A stretch of DNA of 64,000 nt from Phorcus lineatus (GCA_921293015.1 OV121092.1:2920001-2984000), one strand, 5' to 3'. Counted from the first letter of the stretch, positions 49,076 to 62,105 are shown. A program made the numbers and translations. The notes: generated from the sequence alone by a model not told the origin.

Positions 49076-50565
49076 TTAATGGTGGAATTTTTGTATCAGG
49101 CTCTGGATTCTGAAATAGAAAAACAACAAAATCGTAATTCACGATAATTCTGAAATAAAAGATTATCTTATATCTATTTACTTACTTACTTATTTTCTTA
49201 CTTATTCATCTGACCTATTATCTATCGCAATCCATCTATCCATCTTTCAATCAATCCATTTATTTTCTGCACTGATTTACACATATTTAAACACATAAAA
49301 AAAGTGTATATCAAACCGTCAAATGGTAACACGTTAATTCAAATTTTAAATATAAATTTAATAGTTTACTATTTTTTTCATCTTTACACTATTGATAAGC
49401 TATTGTTAGTATAATAACGAATACGAACTCTTTGCAGGCGAAGTCACAGCCCAAGTCGAGGATGTCGTTGGTGGAGATGGTGGTGCACTCAGACTCGCAC
49501 TGCTGCTCAGTGGCGTCGGTTCCAAACTTCCCAATAACAGAGTTCACCAAATTGTGCAATTCACCGCCGTTGAGGACTGAAAATACGATATGAAATCTAA
49601 CTATGACTTTCAAAAATACAAAATCAATAAAGCAATAACACAAACATGTTACGTGGTAGGTCAGCACATAACAAACAGAGTTTATGTACATATGAGTGAA
49701 CGAAAATGGTATTACAAGACTCATTCTCTCCAAAAGAAGTAACTCAATTTTGCTTATTTTACATATAACTTAAATAACTTCCAGAAAAAAAATCTGGATA
49801 TATTTTTATTTACACCTCACGGATTACTACATACAATTAACATAAATACAAGCTGCAACAGCGTAAAAGGAATCAATACCTATATTTCCAAACTCTCCAA
49901 ATAAAGAATTCAAAACCATTTTCAATCAAAACAATTAACAAATTCCAGGAATTGACACCTTAACTCCATAAATCTAACAATATATAGAGACTTAGACCCT
50001 TTTACTATCAATAAATCGACACTGTGCTCTATACTTTCTATACGAGATAAAAGTATATCACAATCTATACATGAAGATTTTAAAAAGTTAATACTTTGCC
50101 AGGTCCTCAGGTTTTTTTCAATTGCATGCTGCTAAATCAGCGTAACTGAATCCGTTCAGCTACTTCCTACATGTAATACTCTTATCTCATTCGGTCCAAA
50201 TGCCTCGTGCACCTGGCGCGGCTTAATTTTCGTGGCTTAGTTTACCTGTTATTTTTTTCAGCTCATTAAATGTCGTTATGCAAGGAGCTTAAAGCCACTA
50301 TCTTTAACTCAACGGATGTTCCATCCGAGTTGTGCCGCTGTTGCTGAATGTGTGTCGTCTCATTGGTTGTTTCGATAGCTAGTGATACGGGGCTTTTGGC
50401 TTGAAGGAGATCAGGGTACTAGAAGGTGCTGAGAGGATTCAAACACGCTGATTAAGCAGGTTGCACATGGCATCATTTATATATATACTCACTGCTTCCG
50501 AGGAAAGCTCTCTTCTCAGCAAGAACACACACAAGAAGACAACACACAATGATGGCGACTTTCAT
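49076..50565 (-). CDS. B4: small secreted peptide with dibasic site and C-x3-C-x12-C-x3-C motif
   Basis: Coding exons are 50493-50565, 49429-49576 and 49076-49109 (84 residues). The signal exon equals that of B3 (ends EKR, AFLGS). Exon 2 differs from B3 by IGKFG for IEKFG and EQQC for EKQC. Exon 3 encodes IQSLIQKFHH, the same last four residues as the A genes. Donors are GTGAGT and GTTCGT; the second is weaker than in B3 (GTTAGT). A hAT-type MITE (50125-50464) sits in the first coding intron only about 28 bp from the exon 1 donor. A TATA promoter is at 51529-51536. Function unknown. Confidence 0.75.
50125..50464. mobile_element. hAT-type MITE in B4 intron
   Basis: Ends CATGCTGCTAAATCAGCG and CGCTGATTAAGCAGG, interior like 30101-30435. 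It is absent at the orthologous point of B3 (about 44620), so it inserted after the duplication. Confidence 0.75.
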
Positions 50566-50744
50566 CTTGAACTGAAAATAATAAATGTAATGTTTTAATC
50601 ATTGATATTGTCACTTAAACTGATAAAAACTGCTTTTTATGCAAATAATTTAGTTTAGAAAATGTTAACTTGGGTTTTGAGCATAGTTGTGAGGAAATTC
50701 ATTCTTAAGATTATTTCAAATAAACGAATATAGATATTTTTGTA

Positions 50745-50782
50745 TGTATATATATATATATACAGATAGATAGATAGATAGA
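50745..50782. repeat. (TA)n/(GATA)n microsatellite
   Basis: A short TA tract followed by AGAT units in the B4 leader intron. Confidence 0.85.
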
Positions 50783-51491
50783 TTATAATCATTTATAATT
50801 TTGTAATGGGTGATTATTGGTGTTAGAAGAGTTGTTGATGAAATGAATCTATGCGATTAGGATATTACGAATAGGATCATTTTCCACTAATTGATTACTT
50901 TTCAGTGGAGAGACAAAAAAGAAAAAGGAATTATGGAACAAATTGGCACTAGAGGACAAAAAGTTAAAGCGTAGTTTATAGAATGGTCCTCTGGTTTGTC
51001 CTCTGGTTGTTAGTGTCGATGCTTTCATTCCTATTGTCAAAAGTGGCATGATCAAATGAACATCCAAACCATAAGGGATATTAACTGTTTTCAATTAAGT
51101 ATGGTTTCTATGGATGAACTGACAGAAAAAGACTGACACATTATAGTTCAAGTATACCAAAACTAAACAACATTAGTGAAACATCTGGTTATGTGAAAAC
51201 CAATAGCGTATCCACATTTATACCATAAGGGATGTTTTGTGCTGTCAGTGAAGTATGATTTCTATGTGATAGATTGCCGTTGTGAGACAAAAAAGTTATA
51301 GTTTCAGTGTCCCCAAAGTAAAAAACAAATTTGAAACGCCTCGTTAAGAGAAAAGAAAATACCATAAGCTAGAAAGAGAACCATTTTAAACGGGGAAAAT
51401 GCCTAATACACTCCTTAATTGTGTTATAAACATTTGATAGAAACTTTTCGTACTCAAAGGTTAGATAAACAATTTTTGCTTAGATACTTAC

Positions 51492-51536
51492 GCTTATGGA
51501 AAAGGTAGGCTCTAAACAAGTGTGTCCATATATATA
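51492..51536 (-). promoter_or_regulatory. B4 core promoter and untranslated first exon
   Basis: Minus strand: CACAGCTGTCTTGG, TATATATA (51529-51536), GGACACACTTG, and a short exon ending at a GTAAGT donor (exon end 51492). Highly similar to B3. Confidence 0.7.
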
Positions 51537-51976
51537 CAGTAAAACCAAGACAGCTGTGGTTACCCTGCCAAGCCCATTTGAATGATATGCAAATCTTGAA
51601 CGTGCCTGAAAAATTGAGCTAAGGTGAAGTTCTAGAAAGATAACACAAAGGAACTTGTCAATGATACCGTTACGTGAAATGTGTCTGCCTTATTAGTTCT
51701 GGGATTGCTGTTTTGATCACTTACACATCATGGCCAAATTAAAAAAACTAAATCAATTCTGAATTTTTTTCAGTTTAGAAAGTTATCAAGTGTGGCAAAG
51801 GGTTTGAAAATTACTCTTTCATTACTTGATATTTAAGATATTAACCCCGAAAGTATGTTTTTCGACCAGTCATTGTTTTCAAGGTTAAAATTAGTAAAAA
51901 AAACTTGGCATCCGGTCGCAAGTAACATTTTATATGTGGTGGATGTCAACGTTTGTTATATAATTTAACTCTTTCT

Positions 51977-54475
51977 AGGGATTTTTGGTTACCAGGAAAC
52001 CGGGCCTTTATTTTCGAAGCTCTCTTAAAGCAAGGCTACTAGGAAATGAATTTTGGCTTAGCAAAGAAAACACAAACAGTGAAATCTTTCCAGAAGGATA
52101 CCAGTCAAATGTATTCCGGAAGGACAGAAACAAGAACGGAGGTGGCGTCTTTGTTCTAGTCCATGACAATATACAAGCACACGCAGTGGAAAGAGAGGAC
52201 ACACACTGTGAACTAGTTTGGGCAGAAATACAGACAAGAGAAAAATCCATTGTCATAGGCTCATACTACAGACCCCCCGAACGCCCCCATTGACAGCTTA
52301 CAGAACCTGTCGCAATCAACAAGCGAGAAAAAAGACAAACACGTCATCATCGGCGGTGATTTCAACCTGCCTCATATCAATTGGAACCAAACCACAGTGA
52401 AGCCTGGGGCGATTACAGCAGCACAGCACAGTGAACTACTAAACATGCTTGATGAACATGGACTGGAGCAAATGCAGCGGTATCCAACCAGAAAGGAAAA
52501 CATCCTTGACCTATACATCACAAACCACCCCATCCTGGTGAAAACCTGTGACACTGTTCCTGGCATTTCCGACCATCATATGGTGATACTTGACTTTGAT
52601 ATCAAACCTTCCTACAATAAACCAAAGAGAAGGAAAATACACATATTCAAGAAAGCAAACCTAGAGACCGTTAAACAGAAAATAACAACACTCAGCGACA
52701 AGGTAATAGAAACAAACAACACAGTCGAAGAGAAACGGACAGAATTGAAACGTGGCATGGAAGAAATAATGGAAAATAACATCCCATCGAAAATGACATC
52801 AAAACAGCATAATCTACCATGGATCACAAACAAGGCACGAAAGATGATAAGAAGGAAACACAAACTGTTTGCAAAGGCAAAGGTTACAAACAAAGAAGAA
52901 GAATGGGACAAATATCGGGAGAGTAAGCGTATTACTCAGAAAGAAGCCAGACAAGCACACTGGAACTATGTGAATAACATCATGGAGAAGTCATTAGTAG
53001 AAGGAAACAACAAAAGCTTTTGGAAATACATAAAGAATCGCAGGAAAGACAACATCGGAGTAGCCGGAATAAAATTCAGTGGGGCCCTATACCAGGACAG
53101 TAAAATAAAAGCAAACCTACTAAACATGCAATTCCTATCCGTTTTTACAAAAGAAAACTCAAATGAACAACTTCCAACCCTAACTCAACCAAACTACCCG
53201 CCTATTTCTGACATCCACATCACAGTCGCAGGTGTTTGTAAACTTCTTCAAAACATCAACACCAGTAAAGCCAGTGGACCAGACAACATCCCAAACTGGA
53301 TATTAAATAACTGTGCAGCAGAAATAGCACCATGCATTACCGACATCTTTCAGCAAAGCTTGGATACAGGCACCCTACCATCAGACTGGAGAGATGCTAA
53401 CATCACTCCCGTATTCAAAAAAGGTGACAAACACACTGCAAGCAACTACCGACCAGTCTCTCTGACAAGCGTTCTATGCAAAACCTTGGAACACATCTTA
53501 TGCAGACACACCCTACAACATCTGGAGAAACTCAGCATCTTGACATCCCTGCAACATGGTTTCAGATCCGGTCACTCCTGCGAAAGCCAACTCGTAATTA
53601 CCATGCATGACATCATGAAATCTTTCGACCGCAAGATACAGACAGATCTAATAATACTAGATTTCAGTAAGGCATTCGACACAGTGCCCTTAAACAAACT
53701 ATTGCATAAACTCAACCATTATGGAATAAACGGCAACATATAGGTAGGGTACAACAGGTAGTCATCGAGGGAGAAATTTCAGACTCCTGCCCTGTTGCAT
53801 CTGGCGTTCCTCAGGGTACAGTCCTCGGACCACTCCTCTTTCTCCTACACATAAATGACCTACCATCACACGTGAAATCCCAATTAAGACTCTTTGCAGA
53901 TGATTGCTTGTTATACCGCTCCATCAAAACCATCAGTGACCAACATCAGCTACAACAAGACCTTCAAGCACTAGGGGAATGCGTTTCAACACCACCAAAT
54001 GCTATCTCATAACCGTTCAGTACGTTCAGTTATTGAATATTCATGTGTGGTGTGGGATCCATACCTAAAGAAGGACACCGACAAACTGGAGCAAATACAG
54101 CGGAGAGCAGCCAGGTTCGTGAAGAACGACTACAGCAGAGATAGCAGTGTTACAGCGATGCTCCGTGAACTCAAGTGGCAGCCACTTGCAGACAGACGGA
54201 GAGACAAGCGACTGACCCTGCTATCTTCGATCATCAACGACCTGGTAGCGATCCCCGCCGATCAACATCTCCAACATAACACCAGACCAGCCAGAAATAG
54301 ACATTCAAAAACTCTGATCACCCATACATGCCAGACCGACATCTTCAAACATTCATTCATCCCCCGCACAGTTATAGACTGGAACTCATTAACAGAAACC
54401 TCAGTGAACAGTGAAACAGTGGACGAATTTAAGCCTCACTGTCTCCTACTAAACCATACTCCTTACTAAACTCTC
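51977..54475 (+). mobile_element. Decayed LINE (Jockey/CR1-like) with endonuclease and reverse-transcriptase parts
   Basis: 51985-52290 encodes part of the endonuclease (NGGGVFVLVHDN, IVIGSYYRPP). A +1 shift in a C-rich run near 52270-52285 moves the frame, after which IIGGDFNLPHINWNQ and DHHMVILDF continue. The 52397-53743 frame holds the reverse-transcriptase start (SGPDNIPNW, ITPVFKKGDKHTASNYRPVS, HGFRSGHSCESQL, LIILDFSKAFDTVP). A deletion after GINGNI removes the next block; [13 protein letters not shown] and [10 protein letters not shown] (catalytic FADD) follow at about 53800-53930. A second large deletion precedes IEYSCVVWDPYLKKD and the C-terminal end (53999-54469). It cannot be active. 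Confidence 0.9.
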
Positions 54476-56540
54476 CGTGGTGCGCACACACCAAACCTGA
54501 AGAAATCATTGCTCAGTATTGAGTCAATCTTCAGTATCCATACAAATACAGGTACAGAAGGCTAGTCCTAAGTACCATACATCAAAATTGGCCTATGATT
54601 GTCTTAATGCTGATTGAGCTTCGAAAATCTTGGCTCAGGAGGCCAACTAATGGAAAACACAAAGTGTCGAGTATAGCTGCATACCGAAAGTTTGTTCACT
54701 TACCACGAAGTAGTGCAAATATCATGTAATTTGGGTTTCGTTTCAACGTCAATAGAATAACTACGGCAAAACTAAAAATGGATCACCCACTGTCACAATA
54801 GCCATTCTTTAATTCATTTTGGAATCGTCTTGTCTCTCGTGCAAAAATTCGAATGTTGGTATATTGGTATAAACAGAAGGGGTCATATTTTCGAAATTTC
54901 GATTTCATTAAATGTCAAATGAAATCTTCCATATCGACTCTCTGAGATTAAAACCAACATAATAACATTGACTTTGTGCTATGGAACAAACGTGACTAAT
55001 TTTTAAAGAAGTTGATAACTAATAAAGGATTTTATGGAGAAAAATAATAATCAGTTTTCGGAAGTTTGGCCGCTGGCCACTGTAATGGCCTGCCTAAACT
55101 GTTACGGGTAATTGTAGGGGTACGATAAACCTTAAAGAAGAATGGATCTGCATAATTGTATTTAAAATTCAATATTATATGTTTCTTTTTCGGAACGCTA
55201 CAATACCTCAAAGGCATCTCAAATATTCTAGAATATTCAGGTATATGTGAACAAACTTTTGGCATGTAGCTGTATAAATGTTTAACTTTTCCCTCAGCGA
55301 ACCTTGAAATCTATTTTGAATGTTCAATATATATTATTTTGAAAATGCTTTAAATACACATTTTTATTAACAGTTCTTGTTAATAGGAATTTGTTGTATT
55401 GTAGTAATTGAACATATTTATCATTATTTTAATTTTATATCTACATGCATATGATTCTTGAAAAGAACATCTCCGGGTAGAAATTTAACAGCAGTTGCAG
55501 GAGAGTGACGACATTCAGTCAGATATTGAGGTATCATTATTCAACCAAGATGAATAAGTTTTTAAAGTGCTGGTATGTCTTTAATCATAATATATTTATT
55601 ACAGCGATGTATATCCATCATTTGTTTTTTTAATTGGTGCTGTTCTTGAAGATTATATGTTATGTACCGCAATATAAAATAAGACCTTGGTTTTGAAGGG
55701 TACAGATTGTTTTTCTTTCAGCTCGGCCGCTGTGATAAAGTGACTTGAAATGTTAGCATGACGTGCACGAGTTCAATAAGAAACATCGCCTATGCAGATT
55801 GAAAAAAGTTCGGGTTCTTCAAAAGTAACTTAACACCAAGGAAACAGTATTCTTTCAAATTTTGCATATTCTGTTTATTTATTTCCACAGGGGTATCTCT
55901 ATCGGTTTCAACAAAACAATAATGGAATGAATAACCAAAGGCCAAATTTAGCGTTGCGCGACGGATTTAAGATAACCAGTTTTCCCAATTTGCGGACAAA
56001 GTAAGGTCATGTTGGAAACGGCTTTCAGTCAACTTGAATTTTTTTATGTTTAAGTTTATTGTCCTAAAAAATTACAGTTTGGGTTATGTTCCCTCAGTTT
56101 CAACCTCATATGTTTTAATTACTCCCGTACAGTAGATTTAATTCTCCATTTTGAGTGCTCAACACTGCCATTTGATTCATTTTTCGGGTTAGTTACCCCC
56201 AAAAAGCTTCCAGTACATGGAGTGGAGAGACAATGATCAAAAAGAAAAATTGATTAGGCCTCTATTGACCATTAAACTTATCATTTATATCAATGTTATG
56301 TAATGTCGTGTCGCGCTTATTTGAAAATGAAACAGCAATGACAATCATTAAAAGTGAAAGCAAGCGAGGTAACTCCATCCTCTATTTTTCGGTACATTCA
56401 ATAGTATATTATTATCTATACTTTAGGACAGATACAGATATACATGAATTGAATCACTTGATTTCTTAATCATAATATGGTCACCCTCATTTGTAGAAAT
56501 ATATTTGAGCTAACGATTATTGAGAGTGAATTCTCCTGTT
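54476..56540. other. No gene seen
   Basis: The first 100-150 bp may be LINE 3' UTR. The remainder is AT-rich sequence without motif, exon or repeat that I recognise. Confidence 0.45.
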
Positions 56541-56547
56541 ATTTCAG

Positions 56548-56683
56548 TCTGACCTATTCACTCTGTATACCGGAAAAATGCAGGGATGAAGGACCCGAAG
56601 AACTAATTCAAAGGAAGTATCAAGCCCATCAAATGAAGAATTATGTTTATAATATGACTACGTGCTCAAAAAACAGTTATTGA
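56548..56683 (+). CDS. Possible exon with NRF-like cysteine motif
   Basis: A good acceptor (TCCTGTTATTTCAG) precedes LTYSLCIPEKCRDEGPEEL, then IQRKYQAHQMKNYVYNMTTC and a stop. C-x-P-x2-C followed by an acidic helix resembles the end of the NRF domain found before acyltransferase-3 domains in invertebrate nose-resistant-to-fluoxetine proteins. No neighbouring exons were found, so it could be a lone pseudogene exon or coincidence. Confidence 0.25.
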
Positions 56684-57691
56684 AAAAGAAACATCTCGGT
56701 TAAAGATAAACAACACAGACCAAAAATCTGGTATAAAAATACTTGTGTCCACAAACATTGCAAAACATATATATGGAGTATCCTTTTGACTTTAAGGCAA
56801 TTTAGCACGCATTTTGCGCTAATTTTGTTTTAGTTTAGGACATATGAACTTATGTTCTTTATAATTCACCTGCAATAAATAATGAAAGAGATAAGGCGGC
56901 CAAAGTCCTAAAGGGATTTCAAAAGTCGGAAATGTTCCTTGTGCAAAAATCGGAAATAATTATTATTGAAAACAGTTGAACTAGGAATATATTAAGGTTT
57001 CCAATTGACATTAATCTTTTAACTGATGGGAAATATTCTTTATCAGGGTATATATGTAAGTTCGTATAAAACGAAGCATATGTGATTCCCGAACCAAGCC
57101 TTCTTTACCGATGATGTCCATTAACTAAAGACAATGCTTAGGGTGGAGATAAAAGATAACATTCCGATCCGATAAAAATGATTATAAATGTTTTAACAAC
57201 TTGATGGACAAAACACGATTAAAAATAGAGTTGCATTTCAATCAATCGTACTTTTAGAAAATAAAAAAAAATATTTTTAATTAAGAGATTTCTCTCAGAA
57301 CGGCCTGTAGGAACGGTTGGGTCTAAATTTGAACAAATGAAAACGTAAGCAGGCATCTTCTTAAAGCGTATCACGTAGATGAAACAGTAAAGAAAAGAAG
57401 GAAATTTTCAAATAACTTTCATTGGTGCTACGGGTCTGACGTTCCGTGCAGTTATTCCATGCTTTGATTGAAACAATTCTACCGTATCGGTCTAAGACAC
57501 GTATCGATTGTCAATATATTTTTTAATTTCAACTTAAGATTGATTGATAGATCAATTGTTTCATATATTTCAAACAACTGCTTTTGAAAAATCTGTACCC
57601 GGGGGACATGTTCCTTTTAAGGCAAAACACATTGCTTTATGTGTTTTCTCTGAAAATTTATTGTTGTAGTGAAGTGTTGTTTATGAAAATC

Positions 57692-60380
57692 CCATGTTTC
57701 TATCAATTATTGTAAGACATGTTTCTATCAACTATTGTAAGACATGTTTCTATCAAGTATTGTAAGACATGTTTCTATCAGTTATTGTAAGACATGTTTC
57801 TATCAAGTATTGTAAGACATGTTTCTATCAGTTATTGTAAGACATGTTTCTATCAACTATTGTAAGACATGTTTCTATCAAGTATTGTAAGACATGTTTA
57901 CATCAAGTATTGTAAGACATGTTTCTATCAAGTATTGTAAGACATGTTTCTATCAAGTATTGTAAGACATGTTTCTATCAGTTATTGTAAGACATGTTTC
58001 TATCAACTATTGTAAGACATGTTTCTATCAAGTATTGTAAGACATGTTTACATCAAGTATTGTAAGACATGTTTCTATCAAGTATTGTAAGACATGTTTC
58101 TATCAAGTATTGTAAGACATGTTTTTATCAATTATTGTAAGACATGTTTCTATCAACTATTGTAAGACATGTTTCTATCAAGTATTGTAAGACATGTTTA
58201 CATCAAGTATTGTAAGACATGTTTCTATCAAGTATTGTAAGACATGTTTCTATCAAGTATTGTAAGACATGTTTCTATCAGTTATTGTAAGACATGTTTC
58301 TATCAACTATTGTAAGACATGTTTCTATCAAGTATTGTAAGACATGTTTCTATCAGTTATTGTAAGACATGTTTACATCAAGTATTGTAAGACATGTTTC
58401 TATCAAGTATTGTAAGACGTGTTTCTATCAGTTATTGTAAGACATGTTTCTATCAAGTATTGTAAGACGTGTTTCTATCAGATATTGTAAGACATGTTTA
58501 CATCAAGTACTGTAAGACATGTTTCTATCAAGTATTGTAAGACATGTTTTTGTCAAGTATTGTAAGATAAGTTTTTATCAAGTATTGTAAGACATGTTTC
58601 TATCAAGTATTGTAAGACATGTTTTTAGCAAGTATTGAAAGACATGTTTTTATCAAGTATTGTAAGACATGTTTCTATCAGGTATTGTAAGACCTGTTTC
58701 TATCAAGTATTGTAAGACATGTTTCTATCAAGTAGTGTAAGACATGTTTTTATCAAGTATTGAAAGACATGTTTCTATCAAGTATTGTAAGACATGTTTC
58801 TATCAGATATTGTAAGACATGTTTACATCAAGTATTGTAAGACCTGTTTCTGTCAAGTATTGTAAGATAAGTTTTTATCAAGTATTGTAAGGCATGTTTC
58901 TATCAAGTATTGTAAGACATGTTTTTATCAAGTATTGAAAGACATGTTTTTATCAAGTATTGTAAGACATGTTTCTATCAGGTATTGTAAGACCTGTTTC
59001 TATCAAGTATTGTAAGACATGTTTCTATCAAGTAGTGTAAGACATGTTTTTATCAAGTATTGAAAGACATGTTTCTATCAAGTATTGTAAGACATGTTTC
59101 TATCAGATATTGTAAGACATGTTTACATCAAGTACTGTAAGACATGTTTCTATCAAGTATTGTAAGACATGTTTTTGTCAAGTATTGTAAGATAAGTTTT
59201 TATCAAGTATTGTAAGACATGTTTCTATCAAGTATTGTAAGACATGTTTTTATCAAGTATTGAAAGACATGTTTTTATCAAGTATTGTAAGACATGTTTC
59301 TATCAGGTATTGTAAGACCTGTTTCTATCAAGTATTGTAAGACATGTTTCTATCAAGTAGTGTAAGACATGTTTTTATCAAGTATTGAAAGACATGTTTC
59401 TATCAAGTATTGTAAGATAAGTTTTTATCAAGTATTGTAAGACATGTTTCTATCAGGTATTGTAAGACCTGTTTCTATCAAGTATTGTAAGACATGTTTC
59501 TATCAAGTAGTGTAAGACATGTTTTTATCAAGTATTGAAAGACATGTTTCTATCAAGTATTGTAAGACATGTTTCTATCAAGTATTGAAAGACATGTTTC
59601 TATCAGTTATTGAAAGACATGTTTCTATCAAGTATTCTAAGACATGTTTCTATCAGTTATCGAAAGACATGTTTCTATCAAGTATTCTAAGACATGTTTC
59701 TATCGGTTATTGAAAGACATGTTTCTATCAAGTATTGTAAGACATGTTTCTACCAGTTATTGAAAGACATGTTTCTATCAGTTATTGAAAGACATGTTTC
59801 TATCAAGTATTGTAAGACATGTTTCTATCAAGTACTGTAAGACATGTTTTTATCAAGTATTGTAAGACATGTTTTTATCAAGTATTGTAAGACATGTTTC
59901 TATCAAGTATTCTAAGACATGTTTCTATCAAGTATTGAAAGACATGTTTCTATCAGTTATTGAAAGACATGTTTTCTATCAAGTATTGTAAGACATGTTT
60001 CTATCAAGTACTGTAAGACATGTTTTTATCAAGTATTGTAAGACATGTTTTTATCAAGTATTGTAAGACATGTTTCTATCAAGTACTGTAAGACATGTTT
60101 TTATCAAGTATTGTAAGACATGTTTTTATCAAGTATTGTAAGACATGTTTCTATCAAGTATTCTAAGACATGTTTCTATCAAGTATTGAAAGACATGTTT
60201 CTATCAGTTATTGAAAGACATGTTTCTATCAAGTACTACAAGACATGTTTCTATCAAGTATTGTAAGACATGTTTCTATAAAGTACTGTAAGACATGTTT
60301 CTATCAAGTATTGTAAGACATGTTTCTATCAAGTACTGTAAGACATGTTTCTATCAAGTATTCTAAGACATGTTTCTATC
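57692..60380. repeat. 25-bp satellite array (about 108 units) with higher-order structure
   Basis: The unit is ACATGTTTCTATCAAGTATTGTAAG with variants at a few positions (ATCAGT, ATCAAC, TACATC, TTTTATC, GAAAG). Variants recur in blocks: a six-unit (150-bp) set repeats from about 57831, 57981, 58131 and 58281. Longer blocks of 12-13 units recur between about 58480 and 59510. One unit near 59970 has 26 bp. Frames inside rotate through all three phases and are not genes. Confidence 0.97.
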
Positions 60381-61349
60381 GTCTATATGATGACAAGTAC
60401 GTTACAGCTATTTCATGTTTCAAATGAAAACTGGTGATGATTTAGATGGACGTTCGATCTGGCTTCACATTAAGCTGCTGTCAAAGAGATTGTTACTATT
60501 ATCAGAACAGTTTGAAGAGCACGAGATTGACCGGATTAGAACGTCTTTATCGTGGACACGCAAATACTTTAAAACGTCGTTGAAAATAAGTTGGTATCAA
60601 GAATATATTGTCCAGGTCAAAATGCAAAGACAAAAAATGCATGGGTTCTCGATGGTATCGACACAAATAAAATAATGATTCAATGTGTTACACATATAGT
60701 AGAATTTTAATAGGATATCTCGGTTTTCGAGACTTGTGTTATTCATTTCATCGTTTATGTCATTGCAAATACCTTATGAAGAGTTTCCTAATTATAAAAC
60801 GAGCAAACGTGATAACTACAAATGTCCAAGTTAAATAATAAATATTCCACAATGATAAATAAATTATGCTAAATTGTGATCATGCTAATCAATTATTTTC
60901 TTCGTAGCCTACTAAGCACCTACTAGCACAAGAAATGATTGGAATCAAATTCTTTTTATGAAATGTTTGTTACTTAAATAGGATGTTGAAATTTTATAAA
61001 CGGTTTTGAAGGCAATGAAGGTTTAAGGCAATGAAACATTTTTGCTCTCATAAATTAAAGTATAGCAAAGTACGAAAAAAGTATTTCCAAAAATTCCTAC
61101 GGTTAAAGTCATTTATAAGACCTTCCTGTCCATCAATGTTGTGACGTAGTATCGATAATCGTGATACATAATATGACAGTGAAATGGTCTCGTGTAACGT
61201 ATTATTTTATTCTAAATTGCCTATTGTGCCTAAAAATCAAGGTTCTTGTCAATAGTTAATATTTCCTTTGAATCATAACTCCCTGAAAATGGTGTATCGT
61301 TACTGTATGGGTGCAAGCTCGAACGGAACCGTGAAAAACGGCACCAAAC

Positions 61350-61440
61350 TGCTTTGGCGAAAACGGAACCAAATTGGCGAAAACGGCACCGTTTTTTACT
61401 GGCGAAAACGGAACCATTGATGGCGAAAACGGAGGTATGC
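61350..61440. repeat. Four irregular copies of GGCGAAAACGG
   Basis: The motif, often followed by AACC or CACC, occurs four times with spacing of 20-27 bp. Confidence 0.7.
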
Positions 61441-62040
61441 CAGGAGGTCGTTTCACAAAAGAACGTTAGTGCTAAGGCCAGTCGTAGTCTAATCCTTTAG
61501 AAGTGGTTTACGATTACCTTAGTGTTTTTTGGCAAGGGAACTCTAGACATCACCCAATCCCTGTTGTCATTTCAATGGAAATGATTGAAATACAATTGAA
61601 ACTCCAGGTTTATCAAAGTAAAGGTTTGGAGAAATGCTCATGAGATGTTTCAGTAAGATCAACCAATGGTTGTTTAGCAGTTCTCCGAAAACATTTTTAT
61701 GACTATACAGAGGTTAATCCTTTATTGTTTCCATGGAAACGAAAATATATAATGTACAGTTATTGAACATATTCCTAGTTGGTTCACTGAACTCATTTTG
61801 TACCTGAGATCTAATAAATGGAAATTTATTTGCCTATTCTTTGACTTACTTAATTGCCAGGAAATTGTTTATGAACAAAATCAGAATAGAGATAATTATA
61901 CTTTCCTTTGGGAAATGATGTATACCTCTTTAAAAAAATATCAAATTAACCTTAGTAACAGACCGTAATTTTCTTTTAAAGATATACGACACTCCTAATA
62001 ATGAGAATACGTAAGAACATACAGATTTTCTCGATAACAA

Positions 62041-62105
62041 ATTCTTTATTGTGAAAATCACGAGGTTTCGGAGTAAATGCTTACTCCTTAATCGAGTGAA
62101 TATAA
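62041..62105 (-). ncRNA. Decayed hammerhead-like repeat end
   Basis: The minus strand aligns with 33691-33750: the stem II hairpin GGAGUAAGCAUUUACUCC is perfect here, followed by GAAAC, CUCGUGA and an AATAAA. The core CUGAUGA has become CGAUUAA, so it should be inactive. Confidence 0.5.

Larger units (their letters stand above)
48120..51970. repeat. Older segmental duplication, copy with B4
   Basis: Collinear with 42480-46510. Its right end coincides with the start of the LINE at about 51977, so the LINE entered or truncated the duplicated flank. Confidence 0.8.

Noticed and set aside
59519..59713. Repeat protein encoded by the satellite
   Set aside because: The 25-bp period is not a multiple of three, so the frame rotates; the ORF is a chance result of lacking stops.
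57692..60380. CRISPR array
   Set aside because: Units are contiguous 25-bp monomers with no unique spacers, in eukaryotic DNA; it is a satellite.
60415..60675. 86-codon hypothetical protein beside the satellite
   Set aside because: No motif, splice signal or promoter supports it. It may be real, but I cannot show it.
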